Assembly: GCA_023958095.1 (NCBI GenBank)
Contig: JAMLGJ010000009.1
Coordinates: 1-64,000 of the forward strand
DNA from: Microthrixaceae bacterium
GTDB lineage: Bacteria > Actinomycetota > Acidimicrobiia > Acidimicrobiales > Microtrichaceae
DNA length: 64,000 nucleotides
Direction of reading: 5' to 3'
A program made the translations under genes and the position numbers. A model generated the notes under the pieces. That model was given only the letters and a program-made list of their open reading frames with translations. It made no database searches and was not told the DNA's origin. Shown in pieces: positions 51,586-61,132 of the stretch (positions are counted from its first letter, which is position 1; the number at the start of each line of letters is the position of its first letter).

Positions 51586-52846
51586 CATGGTCGAGCAGGC
51601 GCCTCCGCAACATCCCGAGCACCGTGATCACCGTGAACTCCCTCACCTGGCGACGCCGTCCGGGAAGGCGCACCCGGATCGACTCCACGCTGCCCGCAGC
51701 GGATGGATCACCCACCACCACGGCCATGCACACCGTCCCCGGCGGTTGGCCCTCAGCGGGGTCCGGACCGGCCACTCCGGTTGTCGCGACGGCGACGTCT
51801 GCGCCGAGGCGCTCTCGTACACCCACCGCCATGCGACGAGCCGCCTCCTCGGTCACCACCGGACCTTCTGGCACTCCCAGCACGGAGGTTTTCACCGCCG
51901 CCGAATAGCTGATCACCCCGCCCAGGAACACATCACTGGCACCGGGCACGTCACAGATCCTGGATCCGACCATCCCCCCGGTCAGTGACTCGGCGGTCGC
52001 CAGGGTCATGGACCGGTCCCGCAGCATCTGCAGCACCACCGACTCCATGGTGTCGTCGTCGGTTCCGAACACCAGCGGCCCAAGGAGCTCGCGCAGCCGC
52101 GCCTCCTCCTCGGCGAGCATGCGTTCGGCTTCCTCGGCGGTGTCGCACTTCGCGGTGATGCGCACCTTGAGCCCCTCGGCTCCCGACGCGAGGAAGGCCA
52201 GGGTCGGGTTCCCGATCCGATCCAGTTCGAATATCCGGTCGGCCAGCAACTCGGCGAGGCCCGACTCCGATTCACCCCAGGTGCGGAGCACCCGCGAGCG
52301 GATCACGCTGTTCAGGCCCGCCCGTCTTTGCAGGTCCGGCAGCACGGTGCCCTGCAGCATCTCCTTCATCTCCCAGGGCACGCCGGGCACCGCATAGATG
52401 ACCTTCGGGTCGCCCTCGAAGACCATCGGACAGACCAGACCGGGGGCGGTGCCGGGCATCTGCTCGATGAACTCCGCACCCTCGGGTCGCTTCGCCTGCA
52501 ACAGGTTGTTCTCGGGCATGCGCCGGCTCCGGCCCGCGAACCTGGAGATGATGCGCTCCTCCATCTCCTCGTCGGCCTGCAGGCCCACCCCCATGACCTC
52601 GGCGATGGCGACACGGGTGAGGTCGTCCTGGGTGGGACCGAGCCCTCCGCAGCAGATCACCGCATCGCTGCGACCCAGCGCCGTACGCAGGACCTCGACG
52701 ATTCGGGCCGTGTTGTCCCCCACCTTGACCTGGAAATGGCTGTCCAGACCGGCCAACGCGAGCTGTTCACCCATCCACGCGGAGTTCGTGTCGTCGATCT
52801 GGCCCAACAGCAGCTCGGTTCCGATCGCCACCACTTCGACCCGCAT
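51569..52846 (-). CDS. cinA: CinA family competence/damage-inducible protein
   Basis: The 425-residue protein has an N-terminal COG1058/MoCF-like domain (VVAIGTELLLGQIDDTNSAWMGEQLA, CCGGLGPTQDDLTRVAIAEVMG) that can act as an ADP-ribose/NMN-related pyrophosphatase. The C-terminal CinA amidase domain (ATAESLTGGMVGSRICDVPGASDVFLGGVISYS, GVAGPDPAEGQPPGTV) has nicotinamide-nucleotide deamidase activity in characterised homologues. It probably recycles pyridine nucleotides. The name reflects competence-linked regulation in streptococci, not a demonstrated role here. It lies between pgsA and thpR on the same strand, 85 bases from pgsA. Confidence 0.92.
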   Translation of the reverse strand: MRVEVVAIGTELLLGQIDDTNSAWMGEQLALAGLDSHFQVKVGDNTARIVEVLRTALGRSDAVICCGGLGPTQDDLTRVAIAEVMGVGLQADEEMEERIISRFAGRSRRMPENNLLQAKRPEGAEFIEQMPGTAPGLVCPMVFEGDPKVIYAVPGVPWEMKEMLQGTVLPDLQRRAGLNSVIRSRVLRTWGESESGLAELLADRIFELDRIGNPTLAFLASGAEGLKVRITAKCDTAEEAERMLAEEEARLRELLGPLVFGTDDDTMESVVLQMLRDRSMTLATAESLTGGMVGSRICDVPGASDVFLGGVISYSAAVKTSVLGVPEGPVVTEEAARRMAVGVRERLGADVAVATTGVAGPDPAEGQPPGTVCMAVVVGDPSAAGSVESIRVRLPGRRRQVREFTVITVLGMLRRRLLDHDTPGD

Positions 52847-52931
52847 GCCGTGAACCTACAGGGACACGCCCCTGCGAAGGGACCATTCACCCGGGGCTCC
52901 GCCGGTGCCCGGAACGGGGCGGATCGACGCC

Positions 52932-53525
52932 TCAGTCCCCCATCGAGGTCGCCCTCGAACCGGCGCGTATGTACTGGAGCGCGCTGACCCATGCCACCAC
53001 CACGGCCAGCCAGAGGCAGCTCTGGGCCAACCAGTGCAACGAGGCAGTCCAGGGCCAGATCACCAACGAGACCGAGGAGAACTGCAGGAAGGTCTTGGCC
53101 TTCGCCACCTTCGAGGCCTGCACGGCCAGCCCATGTCTCGCCCAGTACGACCGGAACGCCGAGATGACCGCCTCGCGAAGCGTGACCAGGGCGACCGGGA
53201 ACCACCAGAACTCGCCCGCCAGGACCACGGCCCACAGCCCGCCGAGTGCCAGCACCTTGTCGGCGAGCGGGTCGAGGAACGCACCTGAACGCGTTGTGCC
53301 CTGCCGTCGGGCCAGGTAGCCGTCCAGGCTGTCCGAAGCGGTGACGACCAGCCACAGGGCGAACACCCCCCAGCCGGCGCCCTTGTCGATGATCAACCAG
53401 AACACCACTGGCGACAACAGGAGTCGCACCAGGGTGATCACGTTCGCCGGAGTCAGCACCGCGGATGGCCCGAAGGCCTTCTGCGCCTCCTTGCGCACCT
53501 CCACCGGGTCCCCCGTCCCCGTCAC
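52932..53525 (-). CDS. pgsA: CDP-diacylglycerol-glycerol-3-phosphate 3-phosphatidyltransferase
   Basis: This 197-residue integral membrane CDP-alcohol phosphotransferase makes phosphatidylglycerol phosphate, the committed step to phosphatidylglycerol. The metal and substrate motif is complete: SDSLDGYLARRQGTTRSGAF, continuing LDPLADK. The N-terminal amphipathic helix (LTPANVITLVRLLLSP) and about five membrane segments are present. GTG 53525 overlaps the rimO stop (GTGA). PgsA output feeds Lgt, which is encoded at 30.6 kb. Confidence 0.93.
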   Translation of the reverse strand: MTGTGDPVEVRKEAQKAFGPSAVLTPANVITLVRLLLSPVVFWLIIDKGAGWGVFALWLVVTASDSLDGYLARRQGTTRSGAFLDPLADKVLALGGLWAVVLAGEFWWFPVALVTLREAVISAFRSYWARHGLAVQASKVAKAKTFLQFSSVSLVIWPWTASLHWLAQSCLWLAVVVAWVSALQYIRAGSRATSMGD

Positions 53526-54847
53526 GGCACGACCCCCACGAGGTCGGGCCCGACCGCATCGGTGATGCGCACGGCGTGGAACTCGCCCACCGACAGGTGC
53601 TCGGGCACCGCGACGACACCGTCGATCCCGGGCGCCTCGCGGTGGGAACGGGCGACACCCGATTCGTCGACCAGCACCAGCAACTCCTGACCGATGAGCG
53701 AGTCCCGGCGCTCGGCGCTGATCCGGTCGGCCACCGCGCGCAGTTCGGCGAGCCGCTCCGCCACGAGGCCCTCGGGAACCGTGCCGGGGAGACCGGCTGC
53801 GTGGGTTCCGGGTTCCTCGGAGTAGGCGAAGAACCCGCACCAGTCGAGCTGTGCCGCTTCGAGGAATGCGAGCAGCTCGTCGTGGTCGGCCTCGGTCTCG
53901 CCCGGGTAGCCGACGATGAAGTTCGAACGGGTGGCGGCATGCGGTGCCAGGGAGCGGATGCGCTGGATCCTCTCCAGGTACACATCACCGTTGCCGGGCC
54001 GGCGCATCCTCCTCACCAGGGGTTCCGAGACGTGCTGCAGCGACAGGTCGAAGTACGGAACGGGTGACGCGGCGACCGCTTCGAGCAGGTCGTCGCGCAG
54101 TTCGCTGGGGTACAGGTAGAGCAGCCGCACCCACTCCACCCTCTCGGAGACCGCTTCGAACAGCTCGGTGATCCGCCGCTTCCCCCCGGAACCGTCTCGA
54201 CCGTACGCGCCGAGGTCCTGGGCGACCAGCACCGCCTCGCGCACCGCGAGCTGCTCCACCTCCTCGAGCACGGAGTCCACACTGCGGCTCCGCTGCGGAC
54301 CACGAAAGCCCGGGATGGCGCAGAAGCCGCAAGCCTTGTCGCAGCCCTCGGCAACCTTCACATATGCCCACGGCCGCCCGGAGACCGGGCGCGGCAGGTT
54401 GAGCAGGTCGAAGTCCGGAACCTCGGCCGTTGCCGCCACACCGGTGGCCGCCGCGCCTGCTGGCGGTCGCCTGACCGACAGGCTCACGGGCGTCGACACC
54501 GCACCGGCTCCCAGCGCTGCCCCGCCGGTGAGCGAGATCCCGAACCCACTGATGCGGTCCACCTCCGGGAGCGCCTCGGCCAGCTCATCGCCGTAGCGCT
54601 CGGCCATGCAACCCGTCACCACGAGCTCGGAGCCCTCGCGCCTCATGTCGTGCAGTTCGAGGATCGTCGCAACTGACTCCTCACGGGCCTCCTCGACGAA
54701 CGCACAGGTGTTGACCACCACCAGGTCGGCCTCCGCCGCATCGGACGCGGCGGTCAGCCCCTCGGTGGACATGCGCGCGGCCAGCTTCTCGGAGTCCACC
54801 TCGTTCTTCGGGCAGCCGAGGGTCTCGAGCCAGTACGTCCGCGCCAC
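53522..54847 (-). CDS. rimO: ribosomal protein S12 methylthiotransferase
   Basis: A 441-residue radical-SAM enzyme that adds methylthio to an aspartate of ribosomal protein S12. The N-terminal domain has ETLGCPKNEVDSEKL, VNTCAFVEEA and TGCMAERYG. The radical-SAM cluster CDKACGFCAIPGFRGPQRSR is RimO-like (GCxxxCxFC), and a TRAM-type C terminus ends the protein. An Ala/Gly/Pro-rich insert of about 35 residues precedes the radical-SAM domain. The start is GTG. The gene is paralogous to miaB, encoded 5 kb away. Confidence 0.95.
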   Translation of the reverse strand: MARTYWLETLGCPKNEVDSEKLAARMSTEGLTAASDAAEADLVVVNTCAFVEEAREESVATILELHDMRREGSELVVTGCMAERYGDELAEALPEVDRISGFGISLTGGAALGAGAVSTPVSLSVRRPPAGAAATGVAATAEVPDFDLLNLPRPVSGRPWAYVKVAEGCDKACGFCAIPGFRGPQRSRSVDSVLEEVEQLAVREAVLVAQDLGAYGRDGSGGKRRITELFEAVSERVEWVRLLYLYPSELRDDLLEAVAASPVPYFDLSLQHVSEPLVRRMRRPGNGDVYLERIQRIRSLAPHAATRSNFIVGYPGETEADHDELLAFLEAAQLDWCGFFAYSEEPGTHAAGLPGTVPEGLVAERLAELRAVADRISAERRDSLIGQELLVLVDESGVARSHREAPGIDGVVAVPEHLSVGEFHAVRITDAVGPDLVGVVP

Positions 54848-54866
54848 TCCCCCAGCCTAAGACCCC

Positions 54867-54915
54867 GAACTGATCGTGGTGGTGCCGGAGCGGTCCGCAC
54901 CACCACGATCAGTTC
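54867..54915. terminator. 19-bp perfect inverted repeat between the SMP-30 gene and rimO
   Basis: The arms 54867-54885 and 54897-54915 are perfectly complementary over 19 bases, with GGA/TCC able to extend pairing inside the 11-base loop. The repeat contains the stop codon of the SMP-30 gene. It fits a strong terminator for that gene, but without a T-run. Confidence 0.7.
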
Positions 54916-55919
54916 GCCGGGGGTGGGTGCCCGACCGAGTGGGGCAGGCGAAGGCCCGCCACGGGCCAGCGGGCCCTCAACAACCTGCCGGTGCTCGAAG
55001 CGGTGACCCAGGCGGTGCACATGTCGTCGCCGCCGAAGCAGATGTTGGTCGTGACCACGTCGTCCACGGGCACGAGCGCGTACGTGCCACCGCCGGCGGG
55101 GGGAACCACCGAGATCCCTCCCGCCTGGATCGTCGCCACGCACACGTTGCCGTCCCCGTCCACCGCGAGGCTGTCGAAGTAGTCCTGTCCGGGCGCCGCG
55201 TGCAACAGGTCGCCGTGGGGAGGCATCAGGCCCGAACCACTGGCACTCGCGGGCCCGTGCACGTCCCAGGCCCACAGCCGCCCGGTGTAGGTCTCGGCCA
55301 CGTAGAGCCTGTCACCGTCGGGCGAGAGCCCGATGCCGTTGGGGCTCTCGAGTGGGAACACCACCTCGGTCACGCCGGAACCGTCGCAGCGCCCGTAGTA
55401 GGCGCCGCCGCGGTCCGTCGTGCGTTCGAGTCGTAGTCCGTGGTCGGTGAACCAGAAGCCGCCCCTGCCGTCCATGACCAGGTCGTTCGGTGCCAGCAAG
55501 GGATGGTCCCCACAGGTCGTGTACACGGTCTCCACCGACCCGGTCGTGAGGTCCACACGCTGGATGGATCCCTGGGTGTAGGTATCGGGCACCGGACCCG
55601 GTATCAACAGTCCGCCAACCTCGAAGTAGCTGAAGCACCCACCGTTGTTGGCCACCCAGACCGCACCGTCGGGTCCCAGCGCGGCTCCGTTGGGACCACC
55701 ACCGCAGTCGGCGACCACCTCGACGTCGCCCTCGGGGGTCACCCGGGACAGCGTTCCCCGTTCGATCTCGACCAGGAGCACCGACCCGTCCGCCATGGCG
55801 ATCGGGCCCTCGGGAAAACGCAGGCCCTCGGCCACCGTCTCGAAGGTGACCGCCTCGAACGCGGCCGGGTCGAACCGGACCGTTGCACCTGCAGCTGGAT
55901 CGTCGTCGGTGGAGCTCAT
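54909..55919 (-). CDS. SMP-30/gluconolactonase/LRE family protein
   Basis: This 336-residue protein is a six-bladed beta-propeller of the SMP-30 family, which includes gluconolactonases and other lactone or phosphoester hydrolases that use one divalent metal. Features are the metal-binding glutamate in RFPEGPIAMADGSVLLVEIE, the CGGGPNGAALGPDGAVWVANNGG blade, the NDLVMDGRGGFWFTDHG motif and SPNGIGLSPDGDRLYVAET. No signal peptide is evident. The substrate is unknown; no sugar-acid gene is adjacent. It ends inside the large inverted repeat at 54867-54915. Confidence 0.85.
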   Translation of the reverse strand: MSSTDDDPAAGATVRFDPAAFEAVTFETVAEGLRFPEGPIAMADGSVLLVEIERGTLSRVTPEGDVEVVADCGGGPNGAALGPDGAVWVANNGGCFSYFEVGGLLIPGPVPDTYTQGSIQRVDLTTGSVETVYTTCGDHPLLAPNDLVMDGRGGFWFTDHGLRLERTTDRGGAYYGRCDGSGVTEVVFPLESPNGIGLSPDGDRLYVAETYTGRLWAWDVHGPASASGSGLMPPHGDLLHAAPGQDYFDSLAVDGDGNVCVATIQAGGISVVPPAGGGTYALVPVDDVVTTNICFGGDDMCTAWVTASSTGRLLRARWPVAGLRLPHSVGHPPPAN

Positions 55920-55961
55920 CGCTCGAGGTCTACCAGAGCGGCGCCGGCGGCGTCGGGAGGC

Positions 55962-58406
55962 TCAGAGCTCGCCGGATTCGACCGCGTTCTCGAACTCCTC
56001 GACGGTCATGAGCACCTCACGTGCCTTTGAACCCTCCGAGGGTCCCACCACACCGCGTTGTTCGAGCAGGTCCATGATCCGTCCCGCACGGGCGAAGCCC
56101 ACCTTGAGCTTCCGCTGGAGCATCGAGGTGGAACCCAGCTGGCCCCTCACCACGAGCTCCATCGCCTGGATCAGCAGGTCGTCGTCCTCGCCCCCTCCGC
56201 CACCACCGCCGGAACCACCCCCGGCAGGCGCCTCCGCGGCCACTCCCTCGACGTAGTGCGACTCGACCTCGGGGGCCTGTTCCCGCCACTTCGCCACGAT
56301 CGAGCGAACCTCGGACTCCTCGACCCAGGCTCCCTGGATCCTCTGGGGGGCCGAGGAGGCCGGTCCGAGCAACAACATGTCGCCCTTGCCCACCAGGCGT
56401 TCTGCACCCGGTTGGTCGAGTATCACCTTGGAATCGGTGGCCGAGGAGACCGCGAACGCGAGGCGCGCGGGTACGTTCGCCTTGATGACCCCGGTGATCA
56501 CGTTGACCGATGGCCGCTGGGTCGCGATCACCAGGTGTATGCCGACCGCGCGGGCCATCTGGGCGATTCGACAGATCGCATCCTCGACGTCGCGGGGGGC
56601 CACCATCATCAGGTCCGACAGCTCATCGACGACCACGAGGATGAACGGCAGGCGCTCGAACTCCCGGTCGGAGCCCACCGCCTGGGAGAGGTCGCCGCGG
56701 TCGTACGCGGAGTTGTAGCCGGTGATGTCGCGCACCCCGACCTCGGAGAGGAGGTCATAGCGGCGTTCCATCTCCTTGACCGCCCATGCAAGGGCGTTCG
56801 CCGCCTTCTTGGGGTTGGCGACGACCTGGGTCAGCAGGTGTGGAATCCGGTCGTACTGGGTGAGCTCCACGCGTTTCGGGTCGATCAGGATGAGCCGGAC
56901 CTGCTCGGGGGTGGAGCGCATCATGATCGAGGTGATGATCGAGTTGATGCAGCTCGACTTGCCGGCGCCGGTCTGACCTGCGATCAGCAGGTGGGGCATG
57001 GTGGCCAGGTTCATCATGACCGCATGGCCGTTGATGTCACGGCCCACGGCCACCTCCAGGGGGTGGACCGCCCGCTTGGCCTCGGGGGATGTGAGGATGT
57101 CACCCACCGCCACGATCTGGCGTTGTTCGTTGGGCACCTCCACGCCGATCGCCTGGCGGCCCGGGATCGGAGCGAGGATCCTCACGTCGGGCGAGGCCAT
57201 GGCGTACGCGATGTCCTTGTGCAGCGAGGTGACCCGGGCCACCTTCACGCCGGTGCCGAGCTCCAGTTCGTAGCGGGTGACCGTCGGGCCCGCGGTCATG
57301 CCGATGAGGCGCGTCTCCACACCGTGGTCCGCCAGTGCGGACTCCAGCACCAGCCCACGCTGCTCGATCGCGTCGCTGTCCACGTCGTGGTGTCCGCTGA
57401 GGGTCAGGAGCTTGGCCGGAGGGAGCTTCCACGGCGAACCCTCCGCGGCCGGGCCCAGGTCGAGGCCGAGCTGCTCGGACCCGTCGGGCTCGTTGACCAC
57501 CGGGACGTTGACCGACGGACGAGACGGCTTCTTGCGTCGCTTGCGCTTCGGAGCCGCAGCGTTGCCGTCGGAGTCCTGGTCGTACAGCTTGGGCCGTGGC
57601 CGTTCGCTCTCGGCCCCTGCGGTCTCAGCGGACTCCGAGACGCGGAACAACCCGGCCAGCCAGCGCCCCGCAGCCCGTAGGGCCGGAACCGCAGCGTTGG
57701 CCCCGGCCCGGGCCATCTGCCCGATGCTGTGGCCGCTGATGAGGCTGGCCGCGAGCACCGCGAGGCCGATCAGCACCGCAGCGGTACCCCAGGTACCGAT
57801 GACGCTCTGCAGGGTTGCGGCGATTCCGGCGCCCACGAGGCCACCGGCGGAGCGGTAGGCGTCCATCCCGTCGGCGGACACGGTCGCACCGTCGGCCGCG
57901 AACAGGTGTGCGAAGCCCATCGCGACCACCGCCGCCAGGACCACACCGGCGACGATCGCCGTGGTGCGCAGGGCGCTGCGCCCCATCTCCAGCGTCGGCT
58001 CCTCGCCGCCACCCCGGTCGGAGCCGGATGTCGAGGAGGCCGACAGGTCGACGGTCCGTGGACCGCGGATCAGCACCAGCCCAGCCCCTGCCAACAGCAG
58101 CGGCAACAGGTAGCGGGCGATTCCGAACAGTGCAGCTGTGGACGTGTCGACCCAGCGGCCCGCGATCGCTCCCGCCGAGAACCAGATGCCCGCGGCGGCA
58201 ACCGCTGCCGCGACCAGCGCCAGGATGCCCCACACATCGTGACCCCGACCGTCGAAGAGGTACCGCAACGGCGACTGCCCGGACTTCACGGGGCCGCCCT
58301 TCGCAGGCCCGTCGGTTCGCCGGCGAGCCGGCTTGCGCGGGGCAGCACCTGATCCGGAACGTCCGCCGGAACGCGCAGAGCGCCTTGAGGACTGCGAGGT
58401 GGCCAC
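55962..58406 (-). CDS. ftsK: DNA translocase FtsK/SpoIIIE
   Basis: The 814-residue motor pumps chromosomal DNA through the closing septum. It has an N-terminal basic tail, about four transmembrane segments in the first 230 residues, a charged linker, and the motor domain with Walker A LLIAGQTGAGKSSCINSI, Walker B FILVVVDELSDLMM and ATQRPSVNVITGVIKANVP. A C-terminal winged-helix gamma domain (LGSTSMLQRKLKVGFARAGRIMDLLEQRGVV) reads KOPS-type sequences. GTG 58406 was chosen as start; ATG 58445 is possible. The dapA-rnj-ftsK order is conserved in actinobacteria. Confidence 0.95.
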   Translation of the reverse strand: MATSQSSRRSARSGGRSGSGAAPRKPARRRTDGPAKGGPVKSGQSPLRYLFDGRGHDVWGILALVAAAVAAAGIWFSAGAIAGRWVDTSTAALFGIARYLLPLLLAGAGLVLIRGPRTVDLSASSTSGSDRGGGEEPTLEMGRSALRTTAIVAGVVLAAVVAMGFAHLFAADGATVSADGMDAYRSAGGLVGAGIAATLQSVIGTWGTAAVLIGLAVLAASLISGHSIGQMARAGANAAVPALRAAGRWLAGLFRVSESAETAGAESERPRPKLYDQDSDGNAAAPKRKRRKKPSRPSVNVPVVNEPDGSEQLGLDLGPAAEGSPWKLPPAKLLTLSGHHDVDSDAIEQRGLVLESALADHGVETRLIGMTAGPTVTRYELELGTGVKVARVTSLHKDIAYAMASPDVRILAPIPGRQAIGVEVPNEQRQIVAVGDILTSPEAKRAVHPLEVAVGRDINGHAVMMNLATMPHLLIAGQTGAGKSSCINSIITSIMMRSTPEQVRLILIDPKRVELTQYDRIPHLLTQVVANPKKAANALAWAVKEMERRYDLLSEVGVRDITGYNSAYDRGDLSQAVGSDREFERLPFILVVVDELSDLMMVAPRDVEDAICRIAQMARAVGIHLVIATQRPSVNVITGVIKANVPARLAFAVSSATDSKVILDQPGAERLVGKGDMLLLGPASSAPQRIQGAWVEESEVRSIVAKWREQAPEVESHYVEGVAAEAPAGGGSGGGGGGGEDDDLLIQAMELVVRGQLGSTSMLQRKLKVGFARAGRIMDLLEQRGVVGPSEGSKAREVLMTVEEFENAVESGEL

Positions 58407-58491
58407 ACCACAACGGTACTCAGCGGGTGTGACCAGCTGCGGCATGGCCGGCACGGGGCCGGCGAACACGCCCAAGCCGTCTGCACCGGGG

Positions 58492-60174
58492 TCAGGACTC
58501 GAGGACCACCGGGACGATCATCGGGCGGCGCCGGGTACGCTGGGACACGAAGCCCCCCGCTGCCTTGCGCACCGCCCGCCTCACCCGTGGAAGCTCCTCG
58601 TCGTCGGCCAGCGCGGCGGAGGCGGCATCATGGACACGCCGGGACAACTCGGCGAGCATCTCGGCGGACTCGGACTCGTCCACCCAGCCACGAGTGGCGA
58701 TCTCGGGTCCGGCGACCACCTCCCGGCGCTCACGGTCCACCACCACGATCGCCGAGACCATTCCGTCGCCCGCGAGTATCCGGCGCTCGCGCAGCACGTC
58801 GCTGCCGATGTCCCCGACCGTTCCGTGCACGTAGACGTACTCCGAGGGAACCCTGCCGTCGGGACGCAGCCCATCCTCGTCGAGCAGGAGCCTGTCGCCG
58901 TCCTCGGCCACCAGGACGTGGTCCCTCGGGCGGCCCATGGCCTCCGCGATGCGGGCGTGGGCCACCAGGTGCCGGTACTCACCGTGCACCGGCACGAACC
59001 ACTCGGGTTTGATGATCGACTGCAGGAGCTTCAGCTCGTCGGCCTTCGCGTGACCGGTGGCGTGGACGTCCGAGATGCCCGAGTGGACCACCTCGGCGCC
59101 CATGCGGATGAGGTTGCCGATGACCCGCGACACGTCGTGCTCGTTGCCGGGGATCGGGTGCGAGGACAGGATCACCGTGTCGTGCGGAGTGAGCTTGAGG
59201 AAGCGGTTCTCCGACTGCGACAACAGCGTCAGCGCGGACATCGGTTCGCCCTGGGACCCGGTGCAGATCACACACACCTCGCCGGGGTCGTGGTCGTCGA
59301 CCTCCTCGATGTCGATCAAGGAGCCGTCCGGTATTCGCAGCAGCCCCATCTCACGGGCCATGGAGACGTTCCGCTTCATGGAGCGCCCGAGCGGCGCCAC
59401 CTTGCGGCCGAAGGACACCGCCGCATCCGCGATCTGCTGGACCCGGTGCACGTGGCTCGCGAAGCACGCGGTGATGACCCGCCTGCCCTCGTGTTCGTGC
59501 ATGAGGTCGTACAGGACCCGCCCCACGGAGGTCTCCGAACGCGAGAAACCGCGCTCCTCGGCGTTGGTCGAGTCCGCGAGGAGCAGGCGCACACCCTCGG
59601 AGTCGGCGATGGCACCCATGCGGGTCAGGTCCGTCAGCCTGCCGTCCACCGGGGTCAGGTCGATCTTTATGTCGCCCGAGTGCATGACGACTCCCTGGGC
59701 GGTCCGGATGACCGTCGCCACACCTTCGGGAACCGAGTGGGTGACCGGCAGGAACTCGAGCTCGAAGGGACCGACCTTCACCTGCTCGCCGTCGGCAACC
59801 ACCCTCAGGTCGGTGCGTCCGAGCAGCCCGGCCTCCTCGATGCGGCCACGGGCGAGACCGAGCGTCAGGGCGGTGCCGTAGATCGGGAAGCTCGCCTCGC
59901 GCAGCAGGTACGAGAGGCCACCCACGTGGTCCTCGTGACCGTGGGTGGCCACGAGACCGACTATCGATGCGCTGCGCTCCACCAGCCAGCTGAAGTCCGG
60001 GAGCACCAGGTCCACGCCCAGCATGTCGTTGTCGGGGAACATGAGCCCGCAGTCGATGAGCAGGATCGCACCGTCCTGTTCGATCGCGGCGCAGTTGCGG
60101 CCGATCTCGCCGAGGCCGCCGAGGAAGGTGACCGACACGGGCGAAGCACCTCCCGGCACCGCCGACGCGGCCAT
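58492..60174 (-). CDS. rnj: ribonuclease J
   Basis: This 560-residue metallo-beta-lactamase/beta-CASP ribonuclease has both endo- and 5'-exonuclease activity in RNA maturation and decay. The metal motif is VATHGHEDHVGGL, and others are HSGDIKIDLTPVDG, the beta-CASP CTGSQGEPMSALTLL and HATGHAKADEL. The C-terminal RNase J domain ends with RTRRRPMIVPVVLES. ATG 60174 overlaps the dapA stop (TGATG). It is probably transcribed with dapA. Confidence 0.96.
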   Translation of the reverse strand: MAASAVPGGASPVSVTFLGGLGEIGRNCAAIEQDGAILLIDCGLMFPDNDMLGVDLVLPDFSWLVERSASIVGLVATHGHEDHVGGLSYLLREASFPIYGTALTLGLARGRIEEAGLLGRTDLRVVADGEQVKVGPFELEFLPVTHSVPEGVATVIRTAQGVVMHSGDIKIDLTPVDGRLTDLTRMGAIADSEGVRLLLADSTNAEERGFSRSETSVGRVLYDLMHEHEGRRVITACFASHVHRVQQIADAAVSFGRKVAPLGRSMKRNVSMAREMGLLRIPDGSLIDIEEVDDHDPGEVCVICTGSQGEPMSALTLLSQSENRFLKLTPHDTVILSSHPIPGNEHDVSRVIGNLIRMGAEVVHSGISDVHATGHAKADELKLLQSIIKPEWFVPVHGEYRHLVAHARIAEAMGRPRDHVLVAEDGDRLLLDEDGLRPDGRVPSEYVYVHGTVGDIGSDVLRERRILAGDGMVSAIVVVDRERREVVAGPEIATRGWVDESESAEMLAELSRRVHDAASAALADDEELPRVRRAVRKAAGGFVSQRTRRRPMIVPVVLES

Positions 60175-61055
60175 CAGCCGAGACCTTCGATCACACCGCG
60201 GGCACGTGACTCGAGGTCCGGTGGCTCGCCGACCATCGGAGGGCGGCAATGCCCAACCCGCAGGCCCAGCACCCTCATCATCGCCTTGGTGGGTATCGGA
60301 TTCGGGGCGTCGTCGCTGCTCTCGAAGGCGAAGGACTCACCCAGCTCCGCGTTGATCCGGCGAGCCGTCGCCACATCACCCTTGGCATGCGCGTCGATCA
60401 TGTCGCCGAGCTGTGTCGCAGCCCAGTGCGATGCCACACCCACGACACCCACCGCGCCGACCGAGAGGAGCGGGAGGGTCAGGGCGTCCTCCCCGCTGTA
60501 CAGCTCGAAGCCGGGTGGTGCCTGAGCGACGAGCCGCGCGGACTCGCGCACGTCACCCGCCGCGTCCTTGACCGCCACCACGTTCTCGACCTCGGAAGCG
60601 AGCGACAGCAGCGTCTCGGTGGCGACCTTGCGACCGGTTCGCCCCGGGATGTCATAGATCATCACCGGGAGTTCGGTCGCGGCCGCAACCGCGGAGAAGT
60701 GGTGGAGCAGTCCTGCCTGCGGAGGGCGGTTGTAGTACGGCGTGACGGTCAGGATGCCGTCGACACCCGAGTCCGTCGCCATCCGGGCCAGTTCGACCGC
60801 GTGGGCGGTGGAGTTGGAGCCCGCTCCCGCGAGCAGAGGCACCTCGACCGACTCGCGCACCCTCCTGAAGAGCGCGGCCGCCTCGGACTCGCTGAGCACG
60901 GGGCTCTCCCCGGTGGTGCCGGCCAGCACGAGTCCGTCACTGCCGGTCTCGACGAGGAACTGGGCCAGTTCCGCGGCCGCACCGAGGTCGAGTGCCCCGT
61001 CGTCGTCGAAGGGAGTCACCATGGCGGTCAGCACACGACCGAATCGAGGGCTCAC
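60174..61055 (-). CDS. dapA: 4-hydroxy-tetrahydrodipicolinate synthase
   Basis: A 293-residue TIM-barrel aldolase that condenses pyruvate with aspartate semialdehyde, the entry to diaminopimelate and lysine. The Schiff-base lysine lies in VVAVKDAAGDV, the tyrosine in VTPYYNRPPQ and IYDIPGRTGRKV, and the GTTGESPVLSESE loop is standard. GGAG lies about nine bases before the GTG start. It is coupled to RNase J. dapB, often next to dapA, is not in the window. Confidence 0.96.
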   Translation of the reverse strand: MSPRFGRVLTAMVTPFDDDGALDLGAAAELAQFLVETGSDGLVLAGTTGESPVLSESEAAALFRRVRESVEVPLLAGAGSNSTAHAVELARMATDSGVDGILTVTPYYNRPPQAGLLHHFSAVAAATELPVMIYDIPGRTGRKVATETLLSLASEVENVVAVKDAAGDVRESARLVAQAPPGFELYSGEDALTLPLLSVGAVGVVGVASHWAATQLGDMIDAHAKGDVATARRINAELGESFAFESSDDAPNPIPTKAMMRVLGLRVGHCRPPMVGEPPDLESRARGVIEGLG

Positions 61056-61132
61056 GGCTGGTGCTCCGTGTGTTGTGGTGACATCGCTGCGATTCCTCCT
61101 GCGTGCACGACCTGACCCGGTCGCCGTTGTGC

